Source: an uncultured Acidaminococcus sp.
GTDB taxonomy: Bacteria > Bacillota_C > Negativicutes > Acidaminococcales > Acidaminococcaceae
DNA length: 41,261 bases
Reading direction: 5' to 3'
NCBI GenBank assembly: GCA_900314165.1
Contig: OMUE01000053.1
Span: 1 to 41,261, forward strand
Part shown: piece after piece, positions 26,066-34,327 of the stretch
How the letters are laid out: every line of letters begins with the position of its first letter
How positions within the stretch are numbered: the stretch's first letter is position 1
Made by a program: the position numbers and the translations under genes
The notes under the pieces: generated by a model
Database searches by the model: none
The model's input: the letters and a program-made list of their open reading frames with translations, nothing else
What the model was told of the DNA's origin: nothing

Positions 26066-26106
26066 TTTTAAGGGAACTATCGTAAAACGCGATAGTTCCC
26101 TTAAAA
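26066..26106. terminator. Bidirectional terminator after EamA gene 2
   Basis: Arms AAGGGAACTATCG and CGATAGTTCCCTT with a TAAAACG loop, T-run to the left and A-run to the right. It lies about 100 nt after the EamA stop. Confidence 0.8.
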
Positions 26107-26136
26107 AATGCGTATAGTTTAATTGTTCTATTTGTA

Positions 26137-26165
26137 TTGAACCCTCAAACCGTTCATAGTATACT
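26137..26165 (+). promoter_or_regulatory. Promoter of the DAACS symporter gene
   Basis: TTGAAC, 17-nt spacer, TATACT; about 90 nt of leader follow before the ATG. Confidence 0.7.
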
Positions 26166-26256
26166 TATCGCATGCAAAACAATATAGATTAAAGCACAGT
26201 AAATGTTCGGTTTATATGTTGTGCAGATTACAGATAGTTTTGAGGGGGGGATTTTT

Positions 26257-27513
26257 ATGAAGGTGAAAGGAAAGAAACTTGGGTTATCGGCAAAGGTGTT
26301 TATTGGCTTTGTCTTAGGCGTATCAGCAGGGCTGATCTTTGGAGAAAAAGTACTGGCCATCCAATTCATAGGGGATTTATTCCTGTCCCTGATCAAGATG
26401 ATTACGGTTCCTCTGGTATTCTTCTCAATTATCGGCGGCATTACAAATATTACGGATATGGACAGGCTGAAAAGAATCGGTGGCAAGGTATTATTCGTCT
26501 ATCTTCTGACAACGGCTATTTCCGGATTCATCGGCCTCGCCGTGGGGCACTTGTTACAGCCCGGCTATGGCTTTACTCTGGAATCTGCTGCTAATACCGC
26601 TTACAAGGCCAAAGAAATGCCTTCCATTACGGCAACGCTGCTGTCCATGATTCCTTCCAACATCTTTGACTCCCTGGTGAAGGGTTCCATGATGCCTATC
26701 ATCGTATTTTGCGGCTTTGTTGGTGTAGCTATGACGGCTCTGGGAGATAAGGTAAAACACGTTCATGCTATTGTGAACGAATGCTCTGAAATCATGTACA
26801 AGATTACGGCTATCGTCATGGACTTCTCTCCCTACGGTGTAGGTGCCCTTATGGCTTGCACGACCGGGAAATATGGTGTCAAAGTATTCGGTCCCCTGGG
26901 AAAATTCATCTTTGCCGATTACCTGAACAGTGTCGTCATCGTTTTAGTCATGTATTCCTTCATGTTAAAGATCTGGGGCAAAGTTTCCTTTACCTCTTTC
27001 ATGAAAAAGATCCTGCCGCTGTGGGCCATGACCGCTTCTACCACCAGTTCCTCTGCCTCCCTGCCTGTAACGATGAACATTGCAGACAAGGAATTCAAAA
27101 TCGATGAAGAATTGTACGGGTTCTCCCTGCCTCTGGGTGCTACGGTGAATATGAATGCCGCTGCTGCGTTCTATGCCATCACTGTGGTATTCGCTTCCCA
27201 AATTTACGGCATTCCTCTGACGATTTACCAGGAAATCATTACGGTCATTCTCACAACCCTGCTGTCCGTAGGTTCCCCCGGCATTCCTGGTGGCGGTATC
27301 GTAATGACCATCATGCTGCTGAATACCATGGGCCTGCCCGTGGACGTGGCCGCACTTATTGCCGGTATCTATAAGATTGTAGATATCGCTCACACCACAA
27401 TCAATGTAACCGGTGACATGGTAGGTACCATCTGCGTTGCCCGTGGCGAAGGATTGATCAACGATGGCTACACCGCCGTAGATCAGACGGCAGTAGCTTT
27501 AGAGAAAAATTGA
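26257..27513 (+). CDS. Dicarboxylate/amino acid:cation symporter (DAACS) with altered binding site
   Basis: 418 residues with the glutamate-transporter fold (eight helices, two re-entrant hairpins): hairpin 1 STTSSSASLPVTM, hairpin 2 GSPGIPGGG. Several key positions differ from GltPh: the NMDGT motif is NMNAA (D312 becomes N300), D390 becomes Y372, and the arginine that grips acidic side chains (R397) becomes H379; D394, N401 and D405 are kept (D376, N383, D387). The substrate is therefore probably not aspartate or glutamate, and Na+ coupling may differ. The ATG follows TGAGGGGGGG. It stands alone between terminators. Confidence 0.88.
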   Translation: MKVKGKKLGLSAKVFIGFVLGVSAGLIFGEKVLAIQFIGDLFLSLIKMITVPLVFFSIIGGITNITDMDRLKRIGGKVLFVYLLTTAISGFIGLAVGHLLQPGYGFTLESAANTAYKAKEMPSITATLLSMIPSNIFDSLVKGSMMPIIVFCGFVGVAMTALGDKVKHVHAIVNECSEIMYKITAIVMDFSPYGVGALMACTTGKYGVKVFGPLGKFIFADYLNSVVIVLVMYSFMLKIWGKVSFTSFMKKILPLWAMTASTTSSSASLPVTMNIADKEFKIDEELYGFSLPLGATVNMNAAAAFYAITVVFASQIYGIPLTIYQEIITVILTTLLSVGSPGIPGGGIVMTIMLLNTMGLPVDVAALIAGIYKIVDIAHTTINVTGDMVGTICVARGEGLINDGYTAVDQTAVALEKN

Positions 27514-27545
27514 TTGTATATAACAAAAATAACTAGCATAGGAAA

Positions 27546-27607
27546 ATAAAAAGAAGGCTGTTGAAGGCGGCAAAAATTTGCTAACTGCAACGGCCTCTTC
27601 TTTTTTA
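27546..27607 (+). terminator. Terminator of the DAACS symporter gene
   Basis: Arms AAAAGAAGGC.GTTG and GCAAC.GGCCTCTTCTTTTTT with an inner TTTGC-like pairing. It is a diverged relative of the GGGGCTGTTGCAGTTA terminator repeat. Confidence 0.65.
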
Positions 27608-27697
27608 CGCTGTTCAGAAGCATCGGCAGTGGAAAACAGATGATAGATTTCACCTTATAATCTGAAAGATAGTGGTAAGGTACATCTCGCAAGGCTT

Positions 27698-27763
27698 ATG
27701 TATCTATTGCATAGCTGTAGTGTGTATTTCGCTATTCTTGCAATGCAATGCTTTTGCTATAAT
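27698..27763 (+). promoter_or_regulatory. Conserved LysR-type promoter block before EamA gene 3
   Basis: Sister of the block at 24931-24996: TCGCTATTCTTGCAA at offset 31 and a perfect TATAAT at offset 60. Conservation at fixed spacing upstream of two paralogous transporters suggests one shared activator. Confidence 0.6.
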
Positions 27764-27790
27764 AATTTCATCATTAAGGAGGAAGCTTTT

Positions 27791-28759
27791 ATGAAAGAAA
27801 GTTCTGCCAAACTCTTATTAATCTTCGTATTCTTGTCCCGGGCCGGGGCCTACCTGTTCTCCAAATTGGCCCTGCTGGAACTGACGCCATTTTTGACCAC
27901 GGGCTATCGCTTCACCCTGTCCTGCCTGCTGCTGCTCGTAATCTTCCACAAGCGCTTGTTCCAGGCCGTGAAAGCCGATAAAAGCATCCTGCCGAAAAGT
28001 GCTTTGCTGGGGACCCTGTTGTTCTTCGTCATGTTCTTTGAACTGACGGGGCTGAAGACGGCAGACATCCATACCATTGCCCTGATTGAAAGCCTGAACA
28101 CCATCCTGGTGCCTATCCTGCTGTCCATCCGGTATCGGAAGCTCCCGGCTATGAAGATTGTGCTGGGCGGCGCCTTCATCCTGTTAGGGGAATTCTGCCT
28201 GACCTGGAAGGCTTCCGGCTTTGCCTTTACCGGTGGAGAAATCTTCGGCTTGTTCTCCGCCCTGTCCTATGCCCTGTACATCATCTTTACGGGCACCACG
28301 TCCCGCAGCAGCGACCCCTTCGCTCTGGGCGTGCTGCACATGGGTGTCATCGGCGTCCTGAGCCTGATCGTAGCAGGCTTACAAAGCGGTTTTCCCATGC
28401 CCGTCCAGCCGGCCACCTGGGTATCCCTGGCCTTCCAGATCCTGGTCTGCAGCTGCTTCGGCTTCACATACCAGCCTGTAGCCCAGAAGTACGTCCCCTC
28501 CGAAGAAGCCAGCATGTTCGGCATCATCGTTCCTTTGGGTGCATCCCTCTTGGGGCACCTGGCCTTCGGCGAGGTATTCGGTGCCAAAGGGATTCTGGGT
28601 ACGCTGTACATCATTGCCGGGCTGCTGACGGTGAATAAACCGGTGAGGAAAACTGCTTCCCAAAAGGCAGAGGCATGCCAGAGTAAAACGGCGGATCGTA
28701 CGTTTATTGAAGCAGCAGATGATAGATGTCAGATGATAGAACCTGTTGTCAGGGGTTAG
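27791..28759 (+). CDS. EamA-family (drug/metabolite transporter) permease 3
   Basis: 322 residues, two EamA repeats of about five helices: KESSAKLLLIFVFLSRAGAY, TPFLTTGYRFTLSCLLLL, FELTGLKTADIHTIALIES, CFGFTYQPVAQKYVPSEEAS. AAGGAGGAAGC precedes the ATG. The last codons (ADDRCQMIEPVVRG) and the stop are read through the dispersed repeat at 28728-28774, which appears to have replaced or extended the original C-terminus. It shares a promoter block with EamA 2. The substrate is unknown. Confidence 0.9.
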   Translation: MKESSAKLLLIFVFLSRAGAYLFSKLALLELTPFLTTGYRFTLSCLLLLVIFHKRLFQAVKADKSILPKSALLGTLLFFVMFFELTGLKTADIHTIALIESLNTILVPILLSIRYRKLPAMKIVLGGAFILLGEFCLTWKASGFAFTGGEIFGLFSALSYALYIIFTGTTSRSSDPFALGVLHMGVIGVLSLIVAGLQSGFPMPVQPATWVSLAFQILVCSCFGFTYQPVAQKYVPSEEASMFGIIVPLGASLLGHLAFGEVFGAKGILGTLYIIAGLLTVNKPVRKTASQKAEACQSKTADRTFIEAADDRCQMIEPVVRG

Positions 28760-28774
28760 AAGTCTGCTTGTCGG
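28728..28774 (+). repeat. Dispersed repeat AGATGATAGAACCTG, copy 2
   Basis: Differs from the copy at 18245-18291 by only a few bases over 47 nt. Its first 32 nt are translated as the tail of EamA permease 3. Confidence 0.7.
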
Positions 28775-28834
28775 ACGGTAGAGCTGGTTTTTACATTTTT
28801 GCGAGGATAATTCTGGAAAGGTAGGAAATTTATC

Positions 28835-29698
28835 ATGACATACACGGAACAAACCATAAACGAACTGCTGCAAGGAGCCTATGACCTGCACATCCATGCG
28901 GCACCGTCACCTCTGCCACGGGCTTTTGACGACTATGAACTGCTGAAACGGGCGGACGAAGCTGGTATGGCCGGCATCATGCTGAAATCCCACTATGATC
29001 CTACGGCCGTACGGGCAAGGCTCGTCAATGCCCATACCGCTTACAAAGCCAAAGCCTACGGTGGCCTGGCCCTGAACTGGCCTGTAGGCGGGCTGAATCC
29101 CTATGCCGTGGCCAACGCCCTGGCCCGGGGCGCGAAAATCATCTGGATGCCCACCCGGGATTCTGCCAACATCCTGTCCTACGGTCCTGTTGGGGGCAGC
29201 ATCTTCCAATGCCCCGGCCTGACGATCCTGGACGAACAGGACGACCTGAAACCTGTTGTTTACGACATTATGGATCTGGTAAAACAGCATAATGCCACCT
29301 TAGCTACCGGCCACTTGTCCCCCAAAGAAAGCGTCCTGCTATGTGAAGAAGGCCGCAGACGGGGTGTCCGCATGGTACTGACCCATCCGGAATACGTCCT
29401 GACCGCTTTGGACAAGGAGCAGCAGGCCCACCTGGCCAGCCTGGGCGTCATTATCGAGCACTGCTGGTACAATCTGGCCGCAAAAAACTGCAGCCCTGAG
29501 GCAATGGCTGCCAATATCAAGGCTGCAGGTGCTGAACAATGCTATGTATCTACGGACAGAGGCCAATGTGGCTGCCTGACCCCCGTGGATGCTATGAAGA
29601 AATTCCTGTCCACTATGCTGGACGCCGGCCTGACAGAACAAGAACTGGCGCTCATGGTGAAGGATGTGCCGGAGAGAGTGCTGGGATTTAGGGATTAG
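28835..29698 (+). CDS. DUF6282 / amidohydrolase-like metal-dependent hydrolase
   Basis: 287 residues. The N-terminus has the metal-binding DLHIHAAPSPLPRAFD (H19, H21) of TIM-barrel hydrolases; later segments GIMLKSHYDPTAVRA, MVLTHPEYVL, IIEHCWYN and YVSTDRGQCGCLTP provide further His/Asp candidates. It matches what is known as the DUF6282 family, usually annotated as a hypothetical amidohydrolase. The substrate is unknown. It starts 75 nt after EamA gene 3 and may be co-transcribed with it, so the transporter could move its substrate or product. The ribosome site is AGGTAGGAAA, moderate. Confidence 0.75.
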   Translation: MTYTEQTINELLQGAYDLHIHAAPSPLPRAFDDYELLKRADEAGMAGIMLKSHYDPTAVRARLVNAHTAYKAKAYGGLALNWPVGGLNPYAVANALARGAKIIWMPTRDSANILSYGPVGGSIFQCPGLTILDEQDDLKPVVYDIMDLVKQHNATLATGHLSPKESVLLCEEGRRRGVRMVLTHPEYVLTALDKEQQAHLASLGVIIEHCWYNLAAKNCSPEAMAANIKAAGAEQCYVSTDRGQCGCLTPVDAMKKFLSTMLDAGLTEQELALMVKDVPERVLGFRD

Positions 29699-29754
29699 TG
29701 GGCTAGTTGCTAGGGGTTAGTGGGCTAGGGCGCGCAGTGCGCCCTCTTCGCTCT

Positions 29755-30639
29755 TCACTCTTCGCTCTTCACTTCATTTACATACTTTTTCACGTACTCT
29801 ATAAACTTCTTCAATGCCGGGGAAGCCTGGGCTATGGAGGGCAGGGCTATGCCCAGCTCTATGCGGTCCGGGACTTTGAAAGGCACTACCTTCACATTGC
29901 CTCTCCACCGGCGGCTGCTGAGTTCGTTGTCGATACTGAGCCCCAGGCCTGCCTCCACCATGGTCCAGCAGGTGTACATATCACTGGTGGTAAACAGGAT
30001 TTTCGGCACAACGCCGTATTTCTTTAGAAAAGCCCCGGTATCCGTCTTTTGGTGGGGTAAAGCTTCTATAAAAGGCATGCCGTGCAGATCCATAGGGTCC
30101 AATGCTTTTTTCTTCGCCAAAGGATGATTTTTGGGAATCCAGGCCGTCAACCGGTCAGAATACAGAGGAATCCACTCCCCTTCGTAATTTTCTGGTTTAT
30201 TGTACAGGCAGCACTGGAGATCCCGCTGGTTCAGGGCTTCCTGTAGGCTGCGATTCCCCGCTTCCTGTACATGGACCCGGATGCCGGGATAATCTTCCTG
30301 GAACCGCTTCAGGATGGTAGGCAGCCACTGGGTAGCAATGCTGTAATAGCTGCCGATGTATAATTCGCCTTTGACCAAACCCTGAAGGGCGGCACAATAT
30401 TCTTCAATCTGGGCTTCATAGCGGAGAATCTCCCGAAGTTTCGGTACGATGGCCTTTCCTTCCCGGGTGAATTCTACCCCCTGTGGACTCCTCGTCAGAA
30501 CCGGAAAGCCTAATTCCTTTTCTAAACTGTCCAAAACTCTGGTCAGTCCGGAAGGAGAGTAGTCCAGCTCCTGGGCCGCAGCCGTGATGCTGCCTAGCTC
30601 TACGGCTTTCAGCAGAGCCTGATATTTTTTTGTTTCCAT
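29755..30639 (-). CDS. LysR-family transcriptional regulator 2
   Basis: 294 residues. The N-terminal winged helix-turn-helix reads YQALLKAVELGSITAAAQEL, DYSPSGLTRVLDSLEKELG; the effector domain has KGELYIGSYYSIATQWLPTI and CTWTMVEAGLGLSIDNEL. Start at the ATG with AAGGAGGGAAG upstream. It is divergent from the 87-residue membrane protein gene, its most likely target, and convergent with the DUF6282 gene. The inducer is unknown. Confidence 0.9.
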   Translation of the reverse strand: METKKYQALLKAVELGSITAAAQELDYSPSGLTRVLDSLEKELGFPVLTRSPQGVEFTREGKAIVPKLREILRYEAQIEEYCAALQGLVKGELYIGSYYSIATQWLPTILKRFQEDYPGIRVHVQEAGNRSLQEALNQRDLQCCLYNKPENYEGEWIPLYSDRLTAWIPKNHPLAKKKALDPMDLHGMPFIEALPHQKTDTGAFLKKYGVVPKILFTTSDMYTCWTMVEAGLGLSIDNELSSRRWRGNVKVVPFKVPDRIELGIALPSIAQASPALKKFIEYVKKYVNEVKSEE

Positions 30640-30688
30640 GTCGGACTTCCCTCCTTTAAATGTGTTTTTGTGTTGCAAGTCTTACATC

Positions 30689-30738
30689 ATTATATTGCAT
30701 GACTCGCGCTTCCTGCAATGAGCTTTCTGAAGTATACT
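30689..30738. promoter_or_regulatory. Divergent promoter region of LysR 2 and the small membrane protein
   Basis: Minus strand: TTGCAG, 18 nt, TATAAT for LysR 2. Plus strand: a -10 TATACT at 30733-30738 without a good -35. The two are overlaid by the dyad TTGCA-N14-TGCAA (30695-30718), a plausible LysR site. Confidence 0.55.
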
Positions 30739-30768
30739 GTATCCAGAAAGTTAAGGAGGTAGTTATTT

Positions 30769-31032
30769 ATGGAACTCAAATATAATGACCATAAAGCTTT
30801 TGAATCTATGATTGAAGGAGTGCTGTTCATCCTGTTGGGCATCTTCTGCCTGGCATGGCGTCAGGAAAGTGCACCTGCACTGATGATCAGCGGCATGGAA
30901 ATCCAGGCTAAAGATATCCTGGGCCTGATTTACATCGCCATCGGTTACTTCTGTGGCAACTGGCCTGCAGTGGACTTCAACCGTCCCCTGTCCATGGAAC
31001 ACGACCAGCATCACAAGATGGTAGCTGCTTAA
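30769..31032 (+). CDS. Small two-helix membrane protein, LysR-linked
   Basis: 87 residues, family not recognised. Two hydrophobic segments (about 14-30, MIEGVLFILLGIFCLAW; about 50-63, LGLIYIAIGYFCG) and a histidine-rich tail (MEHDQHHKM). AAGGAGGT lies before the ATG, so it is well translated. It is divergent from LysR 2 and followed by a strong bidirectional terminator, so it is a single-gene unit. A regulator devoted to such a small membrane protein suggests a stress or metal-related role, but this is conjecture. Confidence 0.65.
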   Translation: MELKYNDHKAFESMIEGVLFILLGIFCLAWRQESAPALMISGMEIQAKDILGLIYIAIGYFCGNWPAVDFNRPLSMEHDQHHKMVAA

Positions 31033-31055
31033 TCAATTTAAAAAATGTACGAAAA

Positions 31056-31121
31056 AGGGGCTGTTGCAGTTATTTAACTGCAACAGCCCCTTTTTCGTCA
31101 CTCGTTACTGGCCAAAGGTTG
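31056..31121. terminator. Palindromic terminator repeat, copy 2 (inverted)
   Basis: CGAAAAAGGGGCTGTTGCAG and its mirror form a perfect hairpin with flanking A and T runs, so it works in both directions. With the adjoining CACTCGTTACTGGCC it is the reverse complement of 18-82 with about three mismatches. Confidence 0.8.
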
Positions 31122-31143
31122 TCCGTACCAGAACGTTTCTCCC

Positions 31144-31316
31144 GACGCCTCAGGCCCTGTCGCCGTCGCTCCGCATTTTTGTGGCTACAGTTCACAATTT
31201 CACTGTTCATCGTCCTTATGACCGGCATAAAACCGTCGCCGGATCAACGGACGCGGTGAATTTGTGAACTGCTTCACGCCACAAAAACAGTCACGCTGGT
31301 GACAGGGCCTGAGACT
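31144..31316. repeat. Large imperfect inverted repeat in a 700-nt non-coding region
   Basis: The left arm (from 31144) has CTCAGGCCCTGTC, TTTTTGTGGC, CAGTTCACAA and TTCAC in order. The right arm (ending 31316) has the exact complements in reverse order: GTGAA, TTGTGAACTG, GCCACAAAAA, GACAGGGCCTGAG. The arms are roughly 70 nt with small bulges, closing on CCGGC/GCCGG. No reading frame was seen. The remaining sequence to 31490 shows nothing recognisable. The region 31033-31737 otherwise holds terminators, a diverged repeat and the next promoter. Confidence 0.75.
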
Positions 31317-31494
31317 CTTGGTCAGTGTAGGTCAATTGGTCGTGTTTCGCGATGTTGTCATGGATTAGCGATTATCCAAGAGTTTGCCAAGTGTTTGCTA
31401 GGCCAGTGGGCCCACACCGACCATAGCGGGCCTCCGAGGAAGCAACGTTTCACTCTTACCAATGTTTATTACAGTAGCAATGGGCTATCTTTAG

Positions 31495-31561
31495 CTAGTG
31501 ACGAAAAAAGTATATTAAATAACTGCAACAGACCCTTCTGTCACTCGTCACTTGCCAATGG
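31495..31561 (-). repeat. Diverged copy of the palindromic terminator repeat
   Basis: GTGACGAAAAAAG, TAAATAACTGCAACAGA and TGTCACTCGTCACTTGCC keep the order of the repeat at 31056-31121, but one arm has decayed so the hairpin is weak. It closes the structured region on its right side. Confidence 0.55.
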
Positions 31562-31598
31562 AAAGGAGCTATGAAATTCATTTTTCATAGCTCCTTTT
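31562..31598 (+). terminator. Terminator with no gene directly upstream
   Basis: Arms AAAGGAGCTATGAAA and TTTCATAGCTCCTTT followed by TTATTTG. The nearest upstream coding gene ends at 31032 and already has a terminator, so this one may end a non-coding transcript covering the inverted repeat at 31144-31316. Confidence 0.75.
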
Positions 31599-31668
31599 AT
31601 TTGTAGAAAACAAGGGCAGAAAATTTTTATCCAGAGCTGCTAAATTCAAATTCTTTTAATCAGCCATA

Positions 31669-31697
31669 TTGAAATTCTGCTATAGAAGGCATAAAAT
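31669..31697 (+). promoter_or_regulatory. Promoter of the GlcD-type flavoprotein gene
   Basis: TTGAAA, 17-nt spacer, TAAAAT, about 40 nt before the ATG at 31738. Confidence 0.7.
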
Positions 31698-31737
31698 TGT
31701 ATACACTAAACATTTTGAAGGAAGGCAGCAAGGTAGA

Positions 31738-33138
31738 ATGAAAACGTATAATCCTGTAACGGCGGAAGTTGTCGCCGCATTAAAAGACATTGTAGGAGAG
31801 AAATATGTCTGGACGAATCCGGACACTCTGGAACGGTACCAGACGGACGAGGAAAATGATCCCCGGAAATTCCATATGCCGGACGTAGTGGCAGCTCCGG
31901 ACACCACGGAACAGGTAGCCGCCATCATGAAGCTGGCTAATGAATATAAGTTCCCTGTAACTCCCAGAAGTGGCGGTACCAGCGTATCCGATGGGGCCAT
32001 TCCCGTCTGTGGCGGCTTGGTCCTGCTCATGGAACGGCTGAATAAGATTGAAAAAGTGGACCCGGAAGGCATGTACCTCATTGCCCAGGCCGGTGTACGG
32101 ACCCTGGATGTCCAAAAGGCGGCTCAGGAACACGGGCTGTTCTACGCCGGGGACCCCTGCAGTGCAGACAGCTGCCTCATTGGCGGCAACCTGGCAACAA
32201 ATGCCGGCGGCGACAAAGCCGTGCGCTATGGTACGACCCGAAACCAGGTCCACGCCATTGAAGTAGTACTGCCCAACGGGGAAATCGCCAACCTGGGCAC
32301 CCGCAGCAAGAAGAATACCACAGGCTATTGTCTGGATCAACTGGTCATCGGCAGTGAAGGCACTTTGGGTATCATTACGAAGTGCACCCTGAAGCTGCTG
32401 CCCAAGGCTCCTTATAAAGAAGACGTATTGGCCATCTTCACGGAATCTGAAAAGGCAACGAGCATTGTTCCCATCCTGCTGCGCGCCGGCCTGAATCCTA
32501 CCAGCGTAGAATTCATGGACAACAGTTACGTGCGGGCTTCCAGTGATTATTCCAAACTGGATCTGGGTCATTACGAGGATGGTTCTTATGTCATCCTCAC
32601 CCTGGAAACTTTTGACCAGGACGAATTGGATAAGAAACTGATCAAGTTGGATGAACTGTGCCGGGCTAACGGAGCTGTAGATGTTTCCGTAGCAGACGAC
32701 AGAGTCTGGACCTTGCGGAAGAACTGCTTGGAATCCACGCGGGTACTCAGCAAGGTCATGACCAGTGACGATTTCGTAGTGCCTTTGGATAAGATTGCCC
32801 AGACCATCAACGAGCTTTCCAAACGGGCGCAGACCTATCCGTTCAAAGTCTATACCCTGGCCCATGCAGGGGACGGGAACCTGCATTTCGGTATCCTGAA
32901 GGGAGACCTGACGGATGAAGAATGGGAAAAGGCACTCCATGACTTCCACGAAGAAGCCTATCCCTATATCTATAAAATGGGCGGCAAGCTCAGCGGCGAG
33001 CACGGTATCGGTGCAAAAAAAGTCAAGCAATTGGCTCAATTAGCAGACCCCGGTGAATTGTCCATGATGACGGCTATCAAGAAAGCGCTGGATCCGCTGG
33101 ATATCCTGAATCCCGGCAAGGTGCTGGCAGTATACTAA
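31738..33138 (+). CDS. FAD-binding 2-hydroxyacid dehydrogenase (GlcD/D-lactate dehydrogenase type)
   Basis: 466 residues, normal length. The N-terminal FAD-binding (PCMH) domain has PRSGGTSVSDGAIPVCGG, LIGGNLATNAGGDKAVRYG and IGSEGTLGIITKCTLKLLP; the C-terminal FAD-oxidase domain has HAGDGNLHFGILKGDL and LSGEHGIGAKKVKQL. It oxidises a D-2-hydroxyacid such as lactate, glycolate or 2-hydroxyglutarate; the substrate cannot be fixed from sequence. No electron-transfer flavoprotein genes are adjacent. It is a single gene with its own promoter, convergent with the glutamate synthase genes. The start is supported by AAGG just upstream and by homology. Confidence 0.9.
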   Translation: MKTYNPVTAEVVAALKDIVGEKYVWTNPDTLERYQTDEENDPRKFHMPDVVAAPDTTEQVAAIMKLANEYKFPVTPRSGGTSVSDGAIPVCGGLVLLMERLNKIEKVDPEGMYLIAQAGVRTLDVQKAAQEHGLFYAGDPCSADSCLIGGNLATNAGGDKAVRYGTTRNQVHAIEVVLPNGEIANLGTRSKKNTTGYCLDQLVIGSEGTLGIITKCTLKLLPKAPYKEDVLAIFTESEKATSIVPILLRAGLNPTSVEFMDNSYVRASSDYSKLDLGHYEDGSYVILTLETFDQDELDKKLIKLDELCRANGAVDVSVADDRVWTLRKNCLESTRVLSKVMTSDDFVVPLDKIAQTINELSKRAQTYPFKVYTLAHAGDGNLHFGILKGDLTDEEWEKALHDFHEEAYPYIYKMGGKLSGEHGIGAKKVKQLAQLADPGELSMMTAIKKALDPLDILNPGKVLAVY

Positions 33139-33158
33139 GCTGGAACATAACGAAACTA

Positions 33159-33190
33159 GAAGGAGCTGTGAAAATCCACAGCTCCTTTTA
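33159..33190. terminator. Bidirectional terminator between glcD-like and glutamate synthase genes
   Basis: Arms AAGGAGCTGTG and CACAGCTCCTT with a short AAAATC loop and A/T flanks, serving two convergent genes. The stem again has the AGCTGTG core. Confidence 0.85.
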
Positions 33191-33192
33191 AT

Positions 33193-34308
33193 TTAAATCT
33201 TATCCCCCGTGGAATACATCTTGATTTCCGTAGGATTGTTATGCATCACCCACACCTCGCGAGGGCACATGCCAGCGCAGAAGCTGCAGCCGATGCATTT
33301 ATCCTTTTCATTCTTATAATACCAGGTGCCGTCATCATTGGTGATCCGGCTGATAGCCCCTCTGGGACAGTTCTTCAGGCAGGTCTTGCAGTCTATGCAT
33401 TTATGCTCCTCGCTGTTTTCCCACATGGGGATGCGCAGCCGGTACAAGCCCGTAGTTACCAGCGGATACACCACGTTATCATCGTCGGCTACGTCGGAGA
33501 AGATACCACCCTTCACCCATTCGTTTTCCCGGAAGAATTTGATGTCAGCCGGCGTGATAGCGCCCTTTTCCTTGGCCAGATCAGGTACCAGCTTATGCCA
33601 TTCGCTCCAGTTGGACAGGGTATGGCGTAGCTTCATCTGCCCGATATGTTCCAGGAATTCGTCGATGTTCTCGTCCAGGAACTTGATATCCTCGTCTTCC
33701 AGAGCCATGGCCTTTACGTCCGCAGGATGAGGCCCCACAGGCCCCCGGACATAGACCACGCCGCCTACCATGCCTACGCAGGGCCGTTCGCCCAGCACGG
33801 ACAGGAATTCATCGCAGTCATAGCCGCAGACGATGGCCTTGCCACCGCCCATAAATTCGAAGGAGAAGGACCCTACGTTTTTTAGGATCCACAGTTCCGG
33901 TTCTTCGTACAGAGGGTCGTGCTTCATCAGGGAACCGGTACGGGTACCACTGCGGCCGCCGATGAAGATCTTCCCGCCGGAAGAGCAGTGGCCGGCTGTA
34001 TCCCCTGCATCCCCCCGGACCGTAATGATGCCGCCGGCATTCAGCCAGCCCACATCGGCGGGGACAGATTCTTCTATAAGGATTTCCGTATTGGGCATGC
34101 ACATGGAGCCGGCCCGCTGGCCTGCATTCCATACATGAAAGTTCAGTTTTTTACCATCTGGGGACCATAACGGACCGCCGATATCGTGCTGCCCGGACGC
34201 ATAGATTTCAAAATCCGTTTCCCCGGACCGGACTGCGGATTCGATTTCCAGCAGCAGATCCTGGGTGGACATCCGGTCGTGTCCATGCATTGTATCTATC
34301 TTCAGCAT
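33193..34308 (-). CDS. Glutamate synthase GXGXG domain with C-terminal ferredoxin domain
   Basis: 371 residues. Residues about 50-220 form the GXGXG beta-helix that is the C-terminal domain of glutamate synthase large subunits: GDAGDTAGHCSSGGKIFIGG, GRSGTRTGSL and FMGGGKAIVCGYDC. After a linker, two [4Fe-4S] motifs: CIDCKTCLKNCP and CIGCSFCAGMCP. This domain holds the ammonia tunnel together in GltB and is inert alone, so it must assemble with the products of the two upstream genes. ATG with GGGGAGGAAC upstream; 19 nt after the FMN gene. Confidence 0.9.
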   Translation of the reverse strand: MLKIDTMHGHDRMSTQDLLLEIESAVRSGETDFEIYASGQHDIGGPLWSPDGKKLNFHVWNAGQRAGSMCMPNTEILIEESVPADVGWLNAGGIITVRGDAGDTAGHCSSGGKIFIGGRSGTRTGSLMKHDPLYEEPELWILKNVGSFSFEFMGGGKAIVCGYDCDEFLSVLGERPCVGMVGGVVYVRGPVGPHPADVKAMALEDEDIKFLDENIDEFLEHIGQMKLRHTLSNWSEWHKLVPDLAKEKGAITPADIKFFRENEWVKGGIFSDVADDDNVVYPLVTTGLYRLRIPMWENSEEHKCIDCKTCLKNCPRGAISRITNDDGTWYYKNEKDKCIGCSFCAGMCPREVWVMHNNPTEIKMYSTGDKI

Positions 34309-34327
34309 ATGTGTTCCTCCCCTAGTG

